The translations under genes and the position numbers were made by a program. DNA of 64,000 nt from Companilactobacillus farciminis KCTC 3681 = DSM 20184 (GTDB taxonomy: Bacteria; Bacillota; Bacilli; Lactobacillales; Lactobacillaceae): contig NZ_CP017702.1 in the NCBI RefSeq assembly GCF_002706745.1, positions 1,736,001-1,800,000 on the forward strand. The letters are read 5' to 3'. Shown here piece by piece: positions 23,775-32,379 of the stretch. The notes below the pieces were generated by a model. That model was not told the origin of the DNA and ran no database searches. It saw nothing but the letters and a program-made list of their open reading frames with translations. Positions within the stretch are counted from its first letter, which is position 1; each line of letters starts with the position of its first letter.

Positions 23775-24593
23775 TTAATAATTTCGGTGATAATTCTTTT
23801 TATAATAGTGATGCTGTTGATAAGGATTCTTCACTTCGGGAACTTGAAATTCCAAATCAACTCTTGAACGACCGGTCGCATAATCGAATTGTAAGTGATC
23901 TTCAACATTCCACAAATAACGATTCAACTTCATACTACCGTCAGTCGCTAGTGCTTGGACCCAAACGCCACGAGCCATCAATTCATTACCACGAAAAATT
24001 GGTGTTACACGATAAATCACTTTTTTATTTCTAGTCAAAGAATTACGAACGATTTGTTCAACTTGAACCATAGTCTTCTGATTAGAAAAGCTCGTTTGAG
24101 TAAACAAGTTATATGGATTGTCGATACTACCCAACTGCCCTTGTTGAACTTGACCTGACTTGTTCAAATTAAAAGTCATCGTATAAGCTATTAGATGCCC
24201 TCTGTTTTGGGGAATTATACGCTGTCCCTTAACATATTTAGGTTGATTGTTCCATCCAGTAGGTCGCCAAGTCTGTTCGGTTCTAGTATTCGAGCGTCCC
24301 AGATTATTTCTCGTTAAGTAGGCTGTCGCTGTTTTGGTTCGATTGAGTTTGTCCAAACCACCATAGTCGATATGCTCACTCTTGAAATCAGACGCCTTAA
24401 TTGTTGAAGGTTTGTCATCATTTAAAATTTTAACTGGCTTATCTCCCGATGAATACGTCCATTGACTTAACTTTTCAGCACTAACAACCGAATCAACTTT
24501 TGTCTGAGTATTGCTCTGCTGATTTTGATCATTAGTATTAGCTGCACAACCACCTATAAGTAACGGTAATAATAACAATAGTAATTTTTTCAA
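23775..24593 (-). CDS. Secreted DNA/RNA non-specific endonuclease, lipoprotein (EndA-like)
   Basis: 272 residues. A lipoprotein signal peptide ends in LLIGGC (cysteine 16). The nuclease domain has QNRGHLIAYTM (near 146-156) in place of the usual DRGH of EndA, followed by YNLFTQTSFSNQKTMVQVE, which carries the metal-binding asparagine region. It probably degrades extracellular DNA, or acts in nutrient uptake or competence. A TTG start with GGGGAT upstream is used. The Asp to Asn change is also common in lactobacillar relatives of EndA (recalled, not checked), so I read it as active. Confidence 0.8.
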   Translation of the reverse strand: MKKLLLLLLPLLIGGCAANTNDQNQQSNTQTKVDSVVSAEKLSQWTYSSGDKPVKILNDDKPSTIKASDFKSEHIDYGGLDKLNRTKTATAYLTRNNLGRSNTRTEQTWRPTGWNNQPKYVKGQRIIPQNRGHLIAYTMTFNLNKSGQVQQGQLGSIDNPYNLFTQTSFSNQKTMVQVEQIVRNSLTRNKKVIYRVTPIFRGNELMARGVWVQALATDGSMKLNRYLWNVEDHLQFDYATGRSRVDLEFQVPEVKNPYQQHHYYKKNYHRNY

Positions 24594-24604
24594 AATAATC
24601 CCCT

Positions 24605-25216
24605 TTAAAAAGCCATTCGTGACTTAATTTTTAAGTAACTGTCGACTAAAATTTCATCACATGCCTTGATATAGTTAACATTATCAATATCAGAAATATT
24701 ATCTAATTTATTTGTGGCGACAATGACCGTTTTATCTAATTTTACCAAACCTTTGATCCAGCCAAAAACCTCTTGAGATGTTTCCAAATCTAATCCCATT
24801 TCTGGCTCATCGAATAAATACAATTCCTTTTCTACCATAATATTGAGATAGATAATTACGAGCTTCTTTTCAACCGCTGATAGTTCCAAAAATTTTTGTT
24901 CTTCTAACTGTAAAATACGTAAAGGCGGTGTAAAATTTTTGTTTCCATCCAATTGTCTGATAAAATTCAAAATTTCTTTTACTTTCAGATTAACGTAAAA
25001 ATCATTTTGCTGTGCTAAATAGGCAATCTCAGGCGTTTTAGGAAAACCAATCAAATTATCAAACGATTCACTTTGAGCTATTTGATCTAACAATCCAGTC
25101 TTGCCGCTCTGACGTTTACCAAGTACAAAGTTCAACTGACAATCTTCAAAATAGAAATTAACATCTTTAAAGAAAGTTTGTTTTTTAGTAGCTAAATTAA
25201 AATTTTCAATCTTCAT
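24605..25216 (-). CDS. Atypical ABC transporter ATP-binding protein
   Basis: 203 residues, shorter than normal ABC ATPases. Walker A is recognisable as GKRQSGKT (near 33-40) and Walker B as LYLFDEPEMGLD (near 132-143), with the catalytic glutamate kept. The signature motif is degenerate: LSAVEKKLV instead of LSGGQ. The start overlaps the stop of the permease gene as ATGA. The pair probably forms a small exporter, in the style of bacteriocin or antibiotic immunity transporters, but no substrate can be named. Confidence 0.72.
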   Translation of the reverse strand: MKIENFNLATKKQTFFKDVNFYFEDCQLNFVLGKRQSGKTGLLDQIAQSESFDNLIGFPKTPEIAYLAQQNDFYVNLKVKEILNFIRQLDGNKNFTPPLRILQLEEQKFLELSAVEKKLVIIYLNIMVEKELYLFDEPEMGLDLETSQEVFGWIKGLVKLDKTVIVATNKLDNISDIDNVNYIKACDEILVDSYLKIKSRMAF

Positions 25217-25920
25217 CGCAATCTTTCTCCAATCGAAAATTTCTTAAAAACTAACAGGCTGATTATCAAGTATAACAAACTGCACAGTGCAAGAAAAACA
25301 GCGAATCTAACAGTTGAACAAGGTACAACATACAGTCCATAGACGAATTGAAATGGACTAAATATTGTCAAAATAGCTTTATTAAAACCTTGTGGATGAA
25401 TGCCTAACATCAACACGCTAATTGTAAAAAAGCCTCCGACTAAATAATTAAAAATTGTCCGCTGAATTTTTAAGACAAAAAAAATTGACATCATCGCTGC
25501 ACATAAAACAGTTATCAATGATGACGTCAAAAGACCATATACAAAAGTCAACAGTGACACGTGGGTAATAAAAAAAGTAACGTACAAATTAAATAGAAGA
25601 ATTTCTAATTGTACGATTATCAATTGAACTAACAAATTGGCCAAAATAATCGAATGTCGCGAACCACTCAAATAAGTCAGCGTTTTTAAAAATCCGCTCT
25701 CACGTAAGCGAACTAAATTCAGTAAAAAGCCATTGAAAACCGTAGTCACGACGATATACGACCAGTATACATAGATCGATTCATTATCTTGAAAGTCCAA
25801 AGTTTTATTCAAAAAAACCATAAATATCGGTACTAATAAAGTGTAAACGAAGTAAAAACGTTCTTTGAAAGCTATTGTTAGCTGTATTTTAAAAAGTGCC
25901 CAATCATTTCTTAACTCCAA
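25213..25920 (-). CDS. ABC-2-type membrane permease
   Basis: 235 residues with six predicted membrane segments (for example YFVYTLLVPIFMVFL near 23-37 and YLIISLLVFKKF near the end). The topology and the RLRESGFLKTLTYLSGSRHS cytoplasmic stretch are typical of ABC-2 permeases, where the loop between the second and third helices contacts the ATPase. It is the first gene of a two-gene operon with the ATPase at 24605. The start is TTG with GGGGA seven bases upstream. Confidence 0.72.
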   Translation of the reverse strand: MELRNDWALFKIQLTIAFKERFYFVYTLLVPIFMVFLNKTLDFQDNESIYVYWSYIVVTTVFNGFLLNLVRLRESGFLKTLTYLSGSRHSIILANLLVQLIIVQLEILLFNLYVTFFITHVSLLTFVYGLLTSSLITVLCAAMMSIFFVLKIQRTIFNYLVGGFFTISVLMLGIHPQGFNKAILTIFSPFQFVYGLYVVPCSTVRFAVFLALCSLLYLIISLLVFKKFSIGERLR

Positions 25921-26121
25921 AAATCAATCCCCATTTTCTCAAAAATCATCAATTAAATTAATATATTTTAACTTAACTGTCAATTATGATTCTGATATAT
26001 TAAAAAACGTCAAAATTTATAAAATCATATGAAAAATTTCTCAATTTAAAAAATAATTCGTGTCTTTTTAGAAAAAATCGGGTATGATATTGAGAGAAAA
26101 ATTTTAACCGAGGAAAAGCCT

Positions 26122-26433
26122 ATGAATTACTTACTACTACTAGTATCAATCGGTTTTGAAGTTTTGGGAACTTCACTTTTAAAGAAGACGGATGGCTTCA
26201 CTAACTTGTTACCTACATTGGGTACATTGTTATCTTACTTCATCTGCTTATTCGTCCTCTCCCACGTATTGAAAAGATTACCTCTTAGTTTGACTTATGC
26301 TACTTGGGGTAGCGTTGGGTTGATACTAGTCACAATTGCAGGAATGGTCTTTTATCACGAATCATTGTCAGCTGCTTCAATCGCTGGACTCGTTTTAGTA
26401 GTATCGGGAACCGTTCTAATAAATGCATTCTAA
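26122..26433 (+). CDS. Small multidrug resistance (SMR) family transporter
   Basis: 103 residues, four membrane helices, the size of EmrE/QacC. The essential glutamate is in SIGFEVLGTSLLKK (residue 13) and YATWGSVGLILVT matches the conserved third helix. SMR proteins exchange protons for quaternary ammonium or guanidinium ions. It stands alone, with a terminator directly after the stop and a GAGGAAAAG site in front of the ATG. Confidence 0.9.
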   Translation: MNYLLLLVSIGFEVLGTSLLKKTDGFTNLLPTLGTLLSYFICLFVLSHVLKRLPLSLTYATWGSVGLILVTIAGMVFYHESLSAASIAGLVLVVSGTVLINAF

Positions 26434-26470
26434 AAAACGTGTGAATTCTAAAATTCACACGTTTTTTTTA
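26433..26470. terminator. Terminator after the SMR gene
   Basis: AAACGTGTGAATT and AATTCACACGTTT form a 13-bp perfect stem followed by T8 on the + strand. It may also end the convergent WxL-partner transcript. Confidence 0.85.
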
Positions 26471-27505
26471 TCTTCTTTTTCTATAAATATAAATAACACT
26501 ACCAGCAATTACCATCATAGCTACGATGGCACCTAAAATAATCCATAGATCATGAGAACGATTTGGAACCTTCTTATTCAATTGCTTGTTTTCACGACTA
26601 CTGATTGTGAAGTTACGCTTCATCTTCCAATTATTTTCTCCATTATTGGCTTTGACATTCAAATACATCGTATAAGTACCGGGTTTTAGACGTTTATTTT
26701 TACCGACACCACTAGGCGTATTAACATTAACTGGATAATCAAAATCACTATCTGGAGCAATGGACATGTTCTGCTTATCGGATTTCAAAATAATCTTTTT
26801 ACTATTCTTAGGAGTTACTTTTGCATCAACTGAAACTTTCTTTTCCAATTCAGGAACATCGTTATCCATCTGACCTTCAACTGAAATCTGGTCACTATTC
26901 GTAGTTACTTGAAAAGCTTTATCAAACTTCAAATCAGATTTTACAGCAGCAGTACTTTGTTGTAACTGTAAACCCAAAACATAATCATATTTATTTCTTA
27001 ACGAAACACCTTTAATTCTCTTTTTATTATTTATCTGGTTATTTTCTTCAACTAAAATACCGCCTAATAATTCACCTTCAAAATGACCACTGGGAGCTTG
27101 AATACCAACTGTTACTTCTTTTGAAGATCTAGCAGGTACGGTCACCTTCTTAGGATAAGTTACCAAATTTTCGATATTATATTTCAAATCGCTGTCTGGC
27201 TTAACACCATGTTTGTTATAAACTATCACACCATTGACATCAGTCGTAGCACGATTGATCTGAACATTGTAAGATTGTGTTGAAGTACTGTTATTATTGA
27301 TTTTAAATTTAATATTCTCTTTTTGGTTAGGACTAACTTTCAAATCAAAATAACCGACTTTTTTATCAATTTGATTAGTGGCACTTTCTGGACTGACACT
27401 ATAATTGACTGTTGGCGTGACTGCAGCTTGAACTGGAGTATTTAAAAATTGAAAACCAAGAAACATTGATATGAAAATCAAAAATCCCATTAACGACTTT
27501 TTCAA
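26468..27505 (-). CDS. DUF916/DUF3324 cell-surface protein (WxL-interacting protein)
   Basis: 345 residues: signal peptide (residues 1-28, ending VQA), an N-terminal DUF916 domain (about 33-155; VGYFDLKVSPNQKENIKFKI) and a DUF3324 domain (about 165-300), then a membrane segment (about 318-338) with a basic tail IYIYRKRR. This is the standard architecture of the WxL-interacting proteins that bind both peptidoglycan and WxL proteins. It is encoded directly downstream of a WxL gene on the same strand. The start is TTG with GGAGG seven bases upstream. Confidence 0.9.
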   Translation of the reverse strand: MKKSLMGFLIFISMFLGFQFLNTPVQAAVTPTVNYSVSPESATNQIDKKVGYFDLKVSPNQKENIKFKINNNSTSTQSYNVQINRATTDVNGVIVYNKHGVKPDSDLKYNIENLVTYPKKVTVPARSSKEVTVGIQAPSGHFEGELLGGILVEENNQINNKKRIKGVSLRNKYDYVLGLQLQQSTAAVKSDLKFDKAFQVTTNSDQISVEGQMDNDVPELEKKVSVDAKVTPKNSKKIILKSDKQNMSIAPDSDFDYPVNVNTPSGVGKNKRLKPGTYTMYLNVKANNGENNWKMKRNFTISSRENKQLNKKVPNRSHDLWIILGAIVAMMVIAGSVIYIYRKRR

Positions 27506-27521
27506 AATATTTCCTCCAAAA

Positions 27522-27553
27522 AAAAAGAGGCATTATTAAATACCCCTCTTCTT
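27522..27553 (-). terminator. Terminator after the WxL protein gene
   Basis: On the reverse strand AGAAGAGGGG pairs with CCTCTTTTT around a loop, ending in a run of nine T. It lies between the WxL gene and the DUF916/DUF3324 gene, so the latter is partly insulated or read through. Confidence 0.6.
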
Positions 27554-27579
27554 TGTAACCTCAAATTGTAACTTTTATT

Positions 27580-28209
27580 TTAGCTAGGTGCATTAGACAA
27601 AGTCCAAGTCAATGTTGAACTATAAGATCCACCGGCATTCCCAGCTGGTACCATCAATGAAGCATCAGTAGGATTATATGTAGCCGTATAAGCACCGATA
27701 CCATCACCAGCAGCAGCATCAACTACAGTTACTGGAGCTGTTGACAATGAAAGTGTTGGACTAAATGTTGGCAATGTAGAAACGTTATCCGAAGCATCGG
27801 CTGTCAAAGCTGGTGATTTACTATCAGCAAGTGACAATACCGCGCCTTTCAAACTTCCACCAGTGGCATTGCTAAAAGCACTATCTGCAACTGAAACTGA
27901 CCAGCCAGTTGGTTCACCAGGATTAGTTACATGCAAATCACTGGAAATACTCGTTGACTTGTAAGTAGCGTCGCTAGCACTTGATGCAACAGTACCAAAA
28001 TCAATTCCACCAGGTGTCGTTGTACTTGTCGAACCACCAGGTACACTATCCAACGTAATCGTTCCGGGCGTCAAATCTGCCGTTGAAGTTGAAGTTTCTG
28101 GAGGTGCCGTCGTTGTTGCAGCTTTTGCAACAATTCCACCAGCACCAACAGAACCGATCCCTAAAATTGCAGCACCGATTAATAGACTATTCTTTAATAA
28201 TTTTTTCAT
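27580..28209 (-). CDS. WxL domain surface protein
   Basis: 209 residues: signal peptide (MKKLLKNSLLIGAAILGIG to about residue 30) and a short WxL domain. The two defining WxL motifs are TGWSVSVADSAF (near 112-123) and TLTWTLSNAP at the C-terminus, and the characteristic FGT/ST-rich start (GGIDFGTVASS) is also present. WxL proteins attach non-covalently to peptidoglycan and usually work with DUF916/DUF3324 proteins, here encoded just downstream. ATG 28209 follows GGAGGGG; the frame extends further upstream without a better start. Confidence 0.9.
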   Translation of the reverse strand: MKKLLKNSLLIGAAILGIGSVGAGGIVAKAATTTAPPETSTSTADLTPGTITLDSVPGGSTSTTTPGGIDFGTVASSASDATYKSTSISSDLHVTNPGEPTGWSVSVADSAFSNATGGSLKGAVLSLADSKSPALTADASDNVSTLPTFSPTLSLSTAPVTVVDAAAGDGIGAYTATYNPTDASLMVPAGNAGGSYSSTLTWTLSNAPS

Positions 28210-28349
28210 TATATAATTCCCCTCCATATGCGATTTTTTTCGATATGAAACAGAGCCAACTTTCAAGATGGTTTTCCAGGACCCTTTGGGGAATAACTTT
28301 TACCATCTTTTCGGAGACCTCTCAACCTCCATCTCAGTTATATAATCCT

Positions 28350-28371
28350 TTTTACTTATTAACAAGTAAAT
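28350..28371. promoter_or_regulatory. Inverted repeat upstream of the Nudix regulator (possible operator)
   Basis: TTTACTT and AAGTAAA are separated by six bases at 28351-28370. A similar half, TTTTACTTTTAATAA, lies in front of the MFS gene at 29250. They share TTTTACTTwTTAAyAA. This could be a regulator-binding site, but AT-rich DNA produces such repeats easily. Confidence 0.35.
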
Positions 28372-28436
28372 CTAATGCCAGTGTACGAAAAGTAAATTAT
28401 AATAAGTATAGTAATAATTAGAAGGTGTCATAACAT

Positions 28437-29210
28437 ATGGTTGAAACTAATTTGAACAATAATTTAATCATCAATGTCGCTAATATTATTTGGAGTTTTG
28501 ATCCAACTAATAAAGAAATAGTCGTTTTGCTAGTTAAAAACTCACTTGGTCAAAACACTGATAAATGGGGACTACCCACGACGATTCTTCGCCAAAATGA
28601 AAGTGCTGAAGAAGCTTCTTTGCGTTTGATTCGAGAAAAAATCGGTATCAAGCTACCAGAGTTCTCAACTGAACAATTAGCCACCTTTAGTAATGTAAAT
28701 CGAACTCAAAAAAATCGAGAAATTGCTTTAACTTACATGACCTATCTTCCACAAAAAGTTGATTTAACCGCTGGCTACGGTGCTAAAGATGCTGAATGGT
28801 TCCACGTTCAATATGCAGCAGATCAATATTTATTGAAATATCGCAATTTAATTTTTAAAACTTTATCGGATAAAATATCGGAAAGTGATTTTTATAACAA
28901 TATCGATGAATTCAATAATGACAAGCATTTGACGGCTGACCATGAATTAATTCTTCGCTTAGCCTTTAGCAGGATCACTAACCGACTCGATTATTTGCCA
29001 ACGATTTTGTTGATTTTAGGAGATCATTTTACCCTCAAACAAGCCCGTGAAGTCTACGCAACTTTTTGGAAAGAGCCAGTTACAAACATTGATAACTCTA
29101 ACTTTCGCAAGACTCACTCTCACCTCTTCACTGAAGTAGGCATTGAACACGGCAAGAGCGGTCGACCGGCCAAATTGTATAAACTTCGTGGTCTACTTGA
29201 CCAAAAATAG
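28437..29210 (+). CDS. nrtR: Nudix-domain transcriptional regulator (NrtR family)
   Basis: 257 residues. The N-terminal half is a Nudix-like domain with a modified box (NESAEEASLRLIREKIGI, near 56-73; the REUXEE part is incomplete, so hydrolysis is doubtful). The C-terminal half is a winged-helix domain (LILGDHFTLKQAREVYATFW, then FRKTHSHLF). This combination defines NrtR regulators of NAD metabolism, which sense ADP-ribose. The next gene on the same strand encodes a protein like niacin transporter NiaP, which fits. The ribosome site is AAGGTG, 11 bases upstream. Confidence 0.82.
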   Translation: MVETNLNNNLIINVANIIWSFDPTNKEIVVLLVKNSLGQNTDKWGLPTTILRQNESAEEASLRLIREKIGIKLPEFSTEQLATFSNVNRTQKNREIALTYMTYLPQKVDLTAGYGAKDAEWFHVQYAADQYLLKYRNLIFKTLSDKISESDFYNNIDEFNNDKHLTADHELILRLAFSRITNRLDYLPTILLILGDHFTLKQAREVYATFWKEPVTNIDNSNFRKTHSHLFTEVGIEHGKSGRPAKLYKLRGLLDQK

Positions 29211-29249
29211 GGCTTCTGCTAGTCTTATTTTTAAGCTATTTAAGGTACA

Positions 29250-29269
29250 TTTTACTTTTAATAAAAATA
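29250..29269. promoter_or_regulatory. Sequence upstream of niaP resembling the nrtR inverted repeat
   Basis: The segment TTTTACTTTTAATAA shares 13 of 15 positions, with one gap, with the left half of the inverted repeat at 28350. It lies 40 bp before the niaP start. The second arm is not conserved, so the call is tentative. Confidence 0.3.
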
Positions 29270-29301
29270 GTTATTATTCTTTATAATTTTGGAGGTAGAT
29301 C

Positions 29302-30498
29302 TTGAAATCACAAGAAATAAATACCAAGGACAATAGTGGCTTGAAACTACTAATGGTCATTGGTACGGCTTGGCTATTTGATGCTGCAGACGTAGCTTTA
29401 TTATCATTTATCATGCCCTTATTAAAAAAAGAAATGCTATTAACTGACGGACAAGTGGGATTAGTTAGTTCCATTACGACTGTCGGTATGATTATCGGTG
29501 CCATTCTATTCGGTTACTTAGCTGATAAATTTGGCAAGAAAAATATTATCATCATTACGTTATTATTGTTCTCTATCAGTAATTTAGCACTGGCATTGAC
29601 ACAAAACTTGCCACAATTTCTCTTAGTCCGCTTCATCACGGGAATTGGACTTGGTGGCGAATTACCAGTAGCAACAACTATCATTGCTGATTCATTTTCG
29701 GGTCATCGTCGCTCAAAGATGTTAATTTTGGTCGATAGCTTTTGGGCCATTGGTTGGATATTAGCATCCCTACTAGCCTTTTTATTCATGCCGGTTTATG
29801 GCTGGCGTCCAACAGTTATCATTACTTCGGTTATGGCCCTTTACACATTAGTGATCAGACGCCATTTACCAGAGCAAACAAATGTCAAAAATGACAAATT
29901 GAATTTAAAGGTCGCTTTCGGTCAGATTTGGTCTAAGGATTTTCGTCGCGCTACTATTTGTTTGAGTATTCTCTGGTTTATCATCATGTTCACTTACTAC
30001 GGTATGTTTTTGTGGCTACCTAGTGTCTTGATCAAACGTGGTTTCTCAGTTGTCCACAGTTTTAAATATACTTTATTGATGAGTTTTGCCCAGTTGCCAG
30101 GATATTTCTTAGCCGCTTATTTAATGGGTAAACTCAGTCGTAAAAAAGTTCTCGCCATTTATTTAACGGGTACTATCATCGGAGCATTTATGTTTGCCAC
30201 TGCTCAAAGCGAGTTTTTAGTTGTCTTCAGTAGTTGTATTCTCTCCTTCTTTACTTTAGGTGCTTGGGGAATCATGATTGCCTTAACACCAACTCAATAT
30301 CCATTAGAAATTCGTGGCGTTGGTATTGGTTTTACTCAATCGATTGGACGAATCGGTGCTACAATTGGACCTTACTTGATTGGTTTCTCATTAGGATTAG
30401 GTATCAATGTTTCAACCGTCTTCTCTTATTTCGTTGTCGGTTTAGTTATCGGTATCATCGTGCTAGTCTTTGGCATGGTCGATAACGATCAAAAATAA
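29302..30498 (+). CDS. niaP: MFS niacin transporter, NiaP-like
   Basis: 398 residues with 12 membrane segments. It shares the pattern of Bacillus NiaP along its length: AWLFDAADVALLSFIMPLL, GYLADKFGKKNII (motif A), FITGIGLGGELPVATT, DSFWAIGWILAS and FTYYGMFLWLPSVLIKRGFS. NiaP imports nicotinate for NAD synthesis through the salvage route that includes nadD (4109). The start is TTG 29302 with GGAGG six bases upstream. It lies 91 bp after the NrtR-like gene on the same strand. A terminator follows. Confidence 0.78.
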   Translation: MKSQEINTKDNSGLKLLMVIGTAWLFDAADVALLSFIMPLLKKEMLLTDGQVGLVSSITTVGMIIGAILFGYLADKFGKKNIIIITLLLFSISNLALALTQNLPQFLLVRFITGIGLGGELPVATTIIADSFSGHRRSKMLILVDSFWAIGWILASLLAFLFMPVYGWRPTVIITSVMALYTLVIRRHLPEQTNVKNDKLNLKVAFGQIWSKDFRRATICLSILWFIIMFTYYGMFLWLPSVLIKRGFSVVHSFKYTLLMSFAQLPGYFLAAYLMGKLSRKKVLAIYLTGTIIGAFMFATAQSEFLVVFSSCILSFFTLGAWGIMIALTPTQYPLEIRGVGIGFTQSIGRIGATIGPYLIGFSLGLGINVSTVFSYFVVGLVIGIIVLVFGMVDNDQK

Positions 30499-30531
30499 TT
30501 AAAAAATTCATCTTAATCATTAATTCAAGGT

Positions 30532-30578
30532 CAAAAAAGCCTCTATTGGAGAATACTCCCGAATAGAGGCTTTTTATT
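30532..30578. terminator. Bidirectional terminator (niaP / B3-B4 gene)
   Basis: AAAAAGCCTCTATT and AATAGAGGCTTTTT form a perfect 14-bp stem with a 14-base loop, flanked by A and T runs. It serves the two convergent genes. Confidence 0.88.
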
Positions 30579-31292
30579 CTATAATTGTTCAGTTTCTGGA
30601 TGGTCTTTTGTCAAATGCTCAATCTTACCATCAACCTTGAAATACTTCTCAGTCAATTCCTTTAATTCTTCAATTGCTTCACTAGCACGTTTAGCTTGTT
30701 CCTCATTGGTAGCTTCAACAACCAAGACTGAATCAGTTGTATCTTCTGTCAACATAGTTCTTTGAGCCTCACGCCAGTTAAGACAACGACAAATGGCACC
30801 GGAATTATCATAATAAATAATTTCTCCTGGTAAAGCTGGTGAATCTTCAGTTGCACCTAATGGTTTGAAACCTTCGCCACCTTTAGCTTCTCCTAAATGC
30901 ATGTCGCCATCAAAAGCGTTGATATTTTCTCCACCACAAGGAACACCATATTTTAAAGAAACACTGTTGTAAATATCAACTAGTGGATTGATTGGTGAGA
31001 ATTCATGTCCTTGACTGACCCGTTTCAACAAAGCTTCAATTGAACAACGAGCACCTTTTTTAGTCTTGAATTGACGAAAGGCTTGACGCCATTGATCAAT
31101 AACATCATTTTCACGGAAAACATCATTGGTGATAAACTTCTTCGATTCTTCTGAACCTTCGTGCAACAATTTAGCAAAGTATGGATCATCTTTTTCATCC
31201 ACATGATTGTCGATCCCATGAATTGTTAAAGTACTAATTTGTGCTTCTGGGAATAATTCAAAAAACTCTTTATCTATAACTACTTTTGTCAT
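30579..31292 (-). CDS. Free-standing B3/B4 domain protein
   Basis: 237 residues matching the B3/B4 domain of phenylalanyl-tRNA synthetase beta subunits, known there as an editing hydrolase that removes mischarged tyrosine. Conserved points are FRQFKTKKGARCSIEALLKR (near 70-90), NPLVDIYNSVSLKYGVPCGG and LPGEIIYYDNSGAICRCLNW. It has no tRNA-binding partner domain. It is the last gene of a MarR-GNAT-B3/B4 operon (2-bp gap). A paralogue is encoded at 34489 with the same blocks. Trans-editing is the likely role by analogy, not proven. Confidence 0.82.
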   Translation of the reverse strand: MTKVVIDKEFFELFPEAQISTLTIHGIDNHVDEKDDPYFAKLLHEGSEESKKFITNDVFRENDVIDQWRQAFRQFKTKKGARCSIEALLKRVSQGHEFSPINPLVDIYNSVSLKYGVPCGGENINAFDGDMHLGEAKGGEGFKPLGATEDSPALPGEIIYYDNSGAICRCLNWREAQRTMLTEDTTDSVLVVEATNEEQAKRASEAIEELKELTEKYFKVDGKIEHLTKDHPETEQL

Positions 31293-31294
31293 TA

Positions 31295-31813
31295 CTATTT
31301 CCTCAATTCTTTTTTTAAAATGAAATCTGTTTGTACTGAATCACCCATCGTAAAACGGTGAGAACTATACTTCTCAAAACCCAGAGAATGATAAAAATTC
31401 TGAGCTGCAAAGTTTTTCTCCCAGACGCCTAACCATAAACGATCTTTACCCAAATCATTGGCTCTTTTGATAGCAAATTCCAGCATTTTTTTGCCAATAC
31501 CGTGACGTTTAAACTGCTCTCTGACATAGATTCGTTGAACTTCCAAAAAATCATCGGCCATTTTTTCACTCTGAGCATCCAGAATATTGATTTTCAAATA
31601 TCCAGCAATTTCATCATCTTCATAAGCAAAATAGAACTCGGAATTCTGGTTGCTTAATTCTTGCCGCAAAACTTCAATATCATAAGCTTTTTTTAAATAG
31701 CCTTTTAAATTTGCTTCCGTATTATAAGGACCAAAAGTTGCTGAAAAAGTCTCAATACTGATATTTTGCAAAGCTTCAACATCTTCTGGCGTACATTTAA
31801 TAAGTTTTATCAT
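31295..31813 (-). CDS. GNAT-family N-acetyltransferase
   Basis: 172 residues. The acetyl-CoA loop is visible as REQFKRHGIGKKML (near 100-113; R/QxxGxG/A), preceded by the VQRIYV strand, and the C-terminal block LWLGVWEKNFAAQNFYHSLG is typical of PaiA/RimI-like GNATs. The substrate (an amine or small molecule) is unknown. Its start overlaps the MarR stop (TGATG), so they are coupled. The start is the ATG at 31813; the TTG before it is inside the overlap. Confidence 0.83.
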   Translation of the reverse strand: MIKLIKCTPEDVEALQNISIETFSATFGPYNTEANLKGYLKKAYDIEVLRQELSNQNSEFYFAYEDDEIAGYLKINILDAQSEKMADDFLEVQRIYVREQFKRHGIGKKMLEFAIKRANDLGKDRLWLGVWEKNFAAQNFYHSLGFEKYSSHRFTMGDSVQTDFILKKELRK

Positions 31814-32265
31814 CAATACACCCGTTTATTACCTTTTTTTACGTATTCCCAATTTTCAGAAATGTTTTTCTCAACTACTTCCAAAAGTTCAAAGACTTGC
31901 TCCTTTTGACTATCTGATAGCCCACTTAAGGCAATCTCATTAGAATAATTTTCTTCACGAGACAAAATCGGATAAGTTTCTTCACCCTTTTTAGTCACAT
32001 AAAGTTTTTTCTCTTTCTTATTGTCTGGAGCTTGTTTACGAACAATAAAGCCATTATTCTCAAGTTTCTTTATAGCCCGAGCTGCAGTCGTTCGATCAAC
32101 TTTGATCATTTCAGCCACTTTTTCCTGAATGATACCAGGATTCTCGTAAATTCGTGCTAGATAAATATACTGTCCTTTAGTTAAATCATATTGCTTAAAT
32201 TCAATATTACTGATTGAATCCAATGATCTAGCAATCACTCCAATAGATCTCAAAATGTCTACCAC
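31813..32265 (-). CDS. MarR-family transcriptional regulator
   Basis: 150 residues. The winged helix shows QEKVAEMIKVDRTTAARAIK and LENNGFIVRKQAPDNKKEKK (residues about 48-88), which is the MarR recognition helix and wing. It starts with a GTG eleven bases after GAGGT. It is the first gene of an operon with a GNAT and a B3/B4 gene. A palindrome overlaps its -35 box, implying autoregulation. Confidence 0.87.
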   Translation of the reverse strand: MVDILRSIGVIARSLDSISNIEFKQYDLTKGQYIYLARIYENPGIIQEKVAEMIKVDRTTAARAIKKLENNGFIVRKQAPDNKKEKKLYVTKKGEETYPILSREENYSNEIALSGLSDSQKEQVFELLEVVEKNISENWEYVKKGNKRVY

Positions 32266-32293
32266 AAAATTACCTCTCTTCCAAACAAGTTGT

Positions 32294-32322
32294 ATTGTAT
32301 AATTATTTTATTGCATTTGCAA
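32294..32322 (-). promoter_or_regulatory. Promoter with palindromic operator of the marR operon
   Basis: On the reverse strand TTGCAA (32317-32322) and TACAAT (32294-32299) are 17 bp apart. The 12-bp palindrome TTGCATTTGCAA at 32311-32322 covers the -35 box, the usual place for a MarR repressor site. Confidence 0.7.
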
Positions 32323-32336
32323 CAAAACTTAAGGAT

Positions 32337-32374
32337 AAAAAAATTAGCAACCTTTATTCGTTGCTAATTTTTTA
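32337..32374. terminator. Terminator after the immunity-like gene
   Basis: AAAAAATTAGCAAC and GTTGCTAATTTTTT pair perfectly over 14 bp with an eight-base loop and T/A runs at both ends. It ends the gene at 32380 on the reverse strand. Confidence 0.85.
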
Positions 32375-32379
32375 TTATA

